A DNA stretch of 64,000 nucleotides from contig NC_134507.1 in assembly GCF_027942865.1 (NCBI RefSeq), positions 39,714,797 through 39,778,796 of the forward strand. The letters are read 5' to 3'. A program made the position numbers and the translations under genes. The notes under the pieces are model-generated. The model had not been told where the DNA came from, made no database searches, and worked only from the letters and a program-made list of their open reading frames with translations. Below are positions 59,779 through 64,000 of the stretch, piece by piece. Source of the DNA: Odontesthes bonariensis. Taxonomy: Eukaryota; Chordata; Actinopteri; Atheriniformes; Atherinopsidae. Position 1 is the first letter of the stretch, and each line of letters begins with the position of its first letter.

Positions 59779-59821
59779 ATTTTTCTCTTCTCTCTGCATG
59801 TCTTTTGTTGAAACATCTGTT

Positions 59822-60078
59822 GTGACACAGATTTCTGAATAATATGCATCCTATTCTAATACAAAGCTTTTATACTAGTCTCATGCCATTACTACATGGA
59901 ACAATTTTCTATTAATATCCCATAGTTATACAGATTTATAACTACAGTAATGCAATCGTGTCAGCCTCTGTGCTTTTTTCCCCTCTATAACTTGTAAACT
60001 AAACAACTGGTTATACTATACAGGATGGCTGTGTGTGTGTGTATTAGTGTGTGTGTGTCTGTCTGTGTGTGTTTACAG
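59822..60078. other. Array boundary and AT-rich spacer with TG repeat
   Basis: Unique AT-rich sequence begins after AACATCTGTTG. A TG-rich microsatellite at about 60028-60074 leads into TTTACAG, the acceptor of the first exon found in the following gene. No gene seen otherwise. Confidence 0.7.
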
Positions 60079-62171
60079 AAGCAAATGGATCCTCTGATGC
60101 CTGTGCTGTCCATCCTGGACACAAGCTTCCCTAAGGACAGGCAGCAGTGTGTGCTTGGGATGACCAAGGAGGCCAAGGACTTCCTTAAGGCACATGCACG
60201 GGACCGTGAGACAGTGGACAGTAGGCTGAGAGACTCAGACAAGGCTTACAAATAAGGTGAGAAGAGTGCATGCACAACCCTGTGCTTACAACTGCACTAC
60301 TGTCTAGACATGATTACTTTAATTTTGTTCCCCTTTATTTATCTGTCTACAGCTTTGAAGAAATGCCAGATCGTCACACCCTCTCCAACTGAGGCGCAAG
60401 TCCTGGGGCAGCTGGTGATGACCTTTGGCCAGTACACCAGCAAGAGCTTCAAGTGGCTGGTCGAGAATGATGTCGGCTACTGCAAATAGTAAGTGTGGTA
60501 CACTAAATGTGATCGCCATGTGAATAGTGTTATAACTTAATAGTACTGTATCACTATGTTACATTACTATGCCATTTCAGAATCGTCAACCGCCACATGA
60601 AGGAGATGAGGCACCCTGAGAAGAGGAAGACCATCAACGACGAGTGGCTGAAGGAGCAGCTGGTCAAGTACGCGCACCTCTTCACCACCGTCTCGTGCCA
60701 CCTGGAGGTGAATGTGGACCGGGCCATCTATGGACAGGGGAGGTTCAAGTCGTTCACCTACCTGGAGATGTGGCAGTGGTACAGCCTGCACAAGAGGCTC
60801 CTGGCGGATCCTCAGGCTGGCAGCGACGCTGAGAGGAAGAGGGCGCAGGAGGCCTACACGTCGGTGACACAGTGGCTCCTCATGAAGGAGGATGACATCA
60901 ATTCAAAGGCCCTGAAGAGGTTCAGAAAGTACATTATGGACAAGGAGGTATGTGTGCAGGTGAACATGTGTATAAAGGAATAACATAACAAATGTATTGA
61001 GCACAACTGAAATGTAATATTCCTCCTAATACCTCAGCAGGGTGTAGCCACTCCTTCCACCGCATCTGCTTCCTCCAACAAGCCCCCAGCAGCATCTGCA
61101 GCAGCAGCAGCAGCACCACCCACCACCAGCAAGGCCCTCCATCACCTCCTCCTCCTGCATCTCCCTCCATCACCAGCAAGGCCCCAGCAGCATCTGCAGC
61201 AGCAGCAGCAGCAGCAGCACCCACTGCCACCATCAGCAAGGCCCCTCAATCACCTCCTCCTCCTGCACCTCCCTCCATCACCAGCAAGAATCGTCCATCA
61301 GCCACACCTACCTCCACCACAAAGCCCCCTTCAGCACCAGCAGCAGCAGCAGCATCCCCCACCACCACTGCGAAGCCGAAGAAGAAGGCCTCCTCCAAGT
61401 CGGCTGCCCCAACACCATCGCCTGCCACCCCAGCACCCCGTGCAGCTGTGCCTACCTCTTCACCGGTACCCTCCTTCTTTGCGCCCCGTCCATCAGCCAC
61501 CACTGCCACCTCAGCAGACCCCAGCTGGGAAGACGACGCTCTGCTTGTGGAGGCTCTGTCCACCTACGAAACACAAGGTACATATTCATTTAACACAAGT
61601 TGTATTAGTTTACTGGCTAATAGCACACAGATCGTGCATGTCACATCCAGTGGGCTGCTGTAATGAAAAGCCTCATTCGACAGTGTGGATATACTATAAT
61701 CAATGTGTTTTGGTTTTTTTTGTATTTACAGAGAGCCAGTCACAGGAGGCAGTTGGTGGTGAAGACGCCATCCTGTTTGAAGGATGGCACAAATCCTGGG
61801 AGGCTGAGGACAGCGGGCTGCCCGAGCAAGACATTAAGTGGCTGAAGGAGGATGAGGAGAGGGGGCTCTTTCTGAAGCCGCGGCCCTTCTCTGACATGTA
61901 CGGCAGGAAGAGGTGGAGGAAGATCCTGAAGAGTGAAAAGATGTGGTTCCACCCTCCCGAGATGCCCGGTGTGGTGGATGGCAGCACTGTCCCCGTGGCA
62001 GACAGTTTCTTCCGACACCGCGTCTTCTTCTGGAGGCCAGTTGGTGTGTGGCGCTACAGCGTCCGCTGCACCGAGCCCGGCTGCCCTGCCAAGGACAACC
62101 CGAAGGCTTTCCTGTACCACTGTGGCTACGGCAACACGGTGAGGCCCATCTGTGACATCAACGGCTGGTAA
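60079..62171 (+). pseudogene. Five-exon uncharacterised fish gene family member, probably decayed
   Basis: Exons by splice signals and frame: 60079-60256, 60353-60488, 60581-60947, 61041-61577 and 61732-62171. Exon 1 encodes MDPLMPVLSILDTSFPKDRQ; exon 2 contains LGQLVMTFGQYTSKSFKWLV; exon 3 is basic and helical; exon 4 is an Ala/Pro/Ser/Thr-rich linker with GCA repeats. Exon 5 holds a conserved domain with FHPPEMPG, FFRHRVFFWRPVGVWRYS and a CX4C pair (CTEPGC), which I recall from a multicopy fish family (DUF6729-like, from memory). Function is unknown. Oddities: TAA at 60253, a TAA formed at the exon 2-3 junction, and a one-base slip inside exon 4. These suggest a decayed copy, unless the consensus is wrong. 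It ends CDINGW-stop, but GTAAAT there could also be a splice donor. Confidence 0.55.
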
Positions 62172-62341
62172 ATGACTGATACTGAGGCCCAGTGACTGAT
62201 CTTGACTTGTCTGAACTTTTTTTTTCTCTTATCTTTGATGTCACTTCATGTTGTTGTTTGTGTATATAGTTTCCTGATTGCACTCCTACATGCACATGTA
62301 TACAGTTCTCATTTTTATTGTTCACTTACACTTGATTTCTT

Positions 62342-62765
62342 GTTTGTTCCCATATCTGCTGTGGCACATACTCCACATGGCTCTTCTGTCTGCCGACTGC
62401 TCCTGGTCAGTCAGTCTGTCTGTCTCTCTCTCACACACACACACACACTTAATTTCAAATATCTTTTCATGACAAATGTGCACTATACATGTCTTCACTT
62501 TGTTTACCAAATGAGCATGCAACTTGTTTGTTCCCATATCTGCTGTTGCACATGGCTCTCTCTCCTGTCTGCCCACTGCTCCTGGTCAGTCAGTCTGTCT
62601 CTGTCTCACACACACACACTCTCCCTCCACCTCCACCTCACCCGCCCCCCCCCCCCCCCCCTTCTCGCTCTCTCTCCCCCTCACACACTTAATTTCAAAT
62701 GTCTTGTCATGAAAAATGTGCACTATACATGTCTTAACTTTGTTTACTAAATGAGAATGCACTTG
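62342..62765 (+). repeat. Tandem duplication with CA, CT and C microsatellites
   Basis: Two copies (about 62342-62525 and 62526-62765) share GTTTGTTCCCATATCTGCTG, CTGCTCCTGGTCAGTCAGTC, CACACTTAATTTCAAAT and ATGTGCACTATACATGTCTT. CA repeats lie near 62431 and 62608, and a run of 17 C at about 62645-62661. AATAAA at 62766 follows directly, so this may be the 3' UTR of the preceding gene. Confidence 0.8.
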
Positions 62766-62771
62766 AATAAA

Positions 62772-63515
62772 TGCACTTCAGCCATTAAAGTGCCTTGAAT
62801 CGCAGTAGCAGTGTGTTGTGTCATTTCTTATTCCAAGTCAACACTTGTTCTCCTTCAATCTATTCATTATAATGTAACCTACCAGTAATTATAATCATTC
62901 ATGATATACCATCATCTGTAATAATAAACACACGAACAGCATTCAACTGTGAAGAAATAAAAAAGTTTATTGACTTAATAGACAATGTTGCAGAGGTAAC
63001 AGTGTGTCATTTCCCCCATAATCAATGTCTCCATCACCATGTAGGCCTCAAACCAGCGGGTCGACCAATGGGAAGACAAAAATAAGAGCTTTAGAGGTTT
63101 TGTTTACGTTCACATCCACATGTTTCTAATAATAGCCACACCAATTAGTCTCATGTCTTTTTTTAACCACCTTTTTCTTTTTTTCATACAATACCAAGTA
63201 CCAGCTGGTGGGTGAAAATTAATAAATCACTCAAATGAAGTGATCAATAGACAACAATGCAAGCATTAAAACACGATTCAATGTCCAACACTCCCAATTA
63301 GACAAAACACTTGTATAAAACGATCATTTAAATCGTATTTTGTACATTTCCCTAGATTCACCCTGCCACAACACTTCACCACATGGCCTGGCAGCTTTTG
63401 ACAGCTAATTGACCAATAGTACAGCATGCCCATGATTTCCAATCCCTCCCTCTCCATGGATTTGATTGACAAATCTTTTACCCAATAATGTGCCTTATTT
63501 GTCCTACAGTCTACA
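62772..63515. other. Intergenic stretch, no gene recognised
   Basis: AT-rich. AATAAA occurs on the plus strand near 62956 and on the minus strand near 62968, so convergent transcripts could end here. Open frames are short and unlike anything I recognise. Confidence 0.5.
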
Positions 63516-63528
63516 TCTGATTTTGCAC
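63516..63528 (-). promoter_or_regulatory. 3'-box-like motif behind the U1 fragment
   Basis: Minus-strand GTGCAAAATCAGA resembles the snRNA 3' box (GTTT N0-3 AAA R NN AGA), 22 nt after the end of the U1 match. Confidence 0.4.
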
Positions 63529-63549
63529 TTTGTACGCGCTGAGGGCCGC

Positions 63550-63643
63550 TCGCAAGGGTCAGCACAGCCGGTGTGCAATGGCTGAGCCTCGTCCTGGGTG
63601 AACCACCTTCTTGATCATGGTATCTACCCTGCCAGGTAAGTAT
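63550..63643 (-). pseudogene. U1 snRNA, 5' 94 nt only
   Basis: U1 recognises 5' splice sites through its 5' end. On the minus strand this copy begins ATACTTACCTGGCAGGGTAG and follows vertebrate U1 through stem-loops I and II (GATCAAGAAGGTGG and CCATTGCAC) up to CCCTTGCGA (nt 94). After that the sequence no longer matches: stem-loop III, the Sm site (AATTTGTGG) and stem-loop IV are missing. The 5'-splice-site-pairing end is perfect. Without an Sm site the RNA could not form a stable snRNP. Confidence 0.9.
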
Positions 63644-63684
63644 GAGTTGGAACTGTCAGAGGCTGACACCTCTTTTCCAGGTGC

Positions 63685-63704
63685 CTCACTCGGCCGGACG
63701 GTGC
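63685..63704 (-). promoter_or_regulatory. PSE-like element of the U1 fragment
   Basis: Minus-strand GCACCGTCCGGCCGAGTGAG lies at -61 to -42 of U1. GCACCG begins at -61 exactly as in the U2 genes of the arrays. Confidence 0.5.
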
Positions 63705-64000
63705 AGCAAATTCAACTGTCTGCAGTGCCATGCCAGCAGCTAACCTGAATCTGAAAAGCTTGCAGATTAAAACATTCCGGCTTTTCTTCATCTTTCTGAT
63801 CAGTTCTTGTTTCAACAACCAAGGAACTTGGAGCACAAATTGATTTAGTTTTTCCACTCTCCCCATCTCTAGAGCCACACCCACCCACACTGGGAAAATT
63901 CTTAGTTGAGGCAAACCCTCACGGCTTAATATCTCCAGTGCAGAAATGCTGCCGTATTCTCATCTCGTTGTTGCCATCACTAAGGCAACGCCCACCTGCC
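63705..64000. other. Sequence upstream of U1, no gene recognised
   Basis: Contains CACCC boxes near 63880-63893 and the inverted repeat GTTGCC/GGCAAC near 63970-63990. A distal U1 enhancer would be expected here, but I cannot identify an octamer. Confidence 0.4.

Larger units (their letters stand above)
26254..59821 (+). repeat. Array 2: tandem U5-U2-5S repeat, plus strand
   Basis: Same gene content as array 1 but in the opposite orientation, with a 1706-bp period. U5 starts recur at 26541, 28247, 29953, 31659, 33365, 35071, 36777, 38483, 40189, 41921, 43627, 45332, 47038, 57330 and 59008. One unit is 26 bp longer (tandem duplication at 41458-41509) and one is 1 bp shorter. The unit starting at 47038 is interrupted by a LINE and a hAT transposon. 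The last units carry deletions and the similarity stops near 59821. The copies left of 45000 form a derived subtype; copies from about 45600 onward keep several bases shared with array 1. Confidence 0.97.

Noticed and set aside
62202-62750. 182-codon frame after the five-exon gene
   Set aside because: It is made of CA, CT and C repeats and AT-rich sequence; low-complexity translation only.
63278-63565. 95-codon minus-strand open frame
   Set aside because: Its N-terminal part overlaps the U1 remnant and it resembles no protein I know.
63970-63990. Possible X-box (RFX site) GTTGCC/GGCAAC
   Set aside because: The half-sites are 8 bp apart, wider than the usual RFX spacing.

Overview
The window is vertebrate nuclear DNA, almost certainly from a teleost fish. 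It holds polymerase II snRNA genes (U1, U2, U5) and 5S rRNA genes of vertebrate type, a Tx1-clade LINE and a hAT transposon of types common in fish, and spliced exons of a protein family I know from fish. No species can be named.

About 59.6 kb of the 64 kb is one kind of tandem repeat. Each unit of about 1.7 kb carries, in transcription order, a U5 snRNA gene, a U2 snRNA gene, a 5S rRNA gene and, on the opposite strand, a 5'-truncated second 5S copy. Array 1 (1-26053, period 1685 or 1675) is read on the minus strand. Array 2 (26254-59821, period 1706) is read on the plus strand. A 200-N gap (26054-26253) separates them, and the unit orientation flips across it. Within an array the units are nearly identical. 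Between arrays they differ at diagnostic sites, so they are two homogenised families. The short open frames inside the units are by-products of RNA genes and spacers, not protein genes.

The right end of array 2 is broken up. A non-LTR retrotransposon of about 5.3 kb (47435-52748; Tx1 clade, probably the U2-targeting Keno group) sits inside a U2 gene and replaces about 59 bp of it. It has a full-length endonuclease/reverse transcriptase ORF and a damaged ORF1. One unit further on, a 3332-bp hAT transposon (53811-57142) with a perfect 8-bp target duplication carries an apparently intact two-exon transposase. The last units have deletions in 5S and U2, and the array ends near 59821.

Beyond the array, 60079-62171 holds five consecutive exons of an uncharacterised fish protein family. 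Two in-frame stops and a one-base frame slip suggest a decayed copy or a poor consensus. Its 3' flank has CA, CT and C microsatellites and a tandem duplication. At 63550-63643 (minus) lies the 5' half of a U1 snRNA gene with a PSE-like promoter element and a 3'-box-like motif, but without the Sm site and 3' stem-loops. All three snRNA types of this window share a PSE-like element at about -61 to -44.
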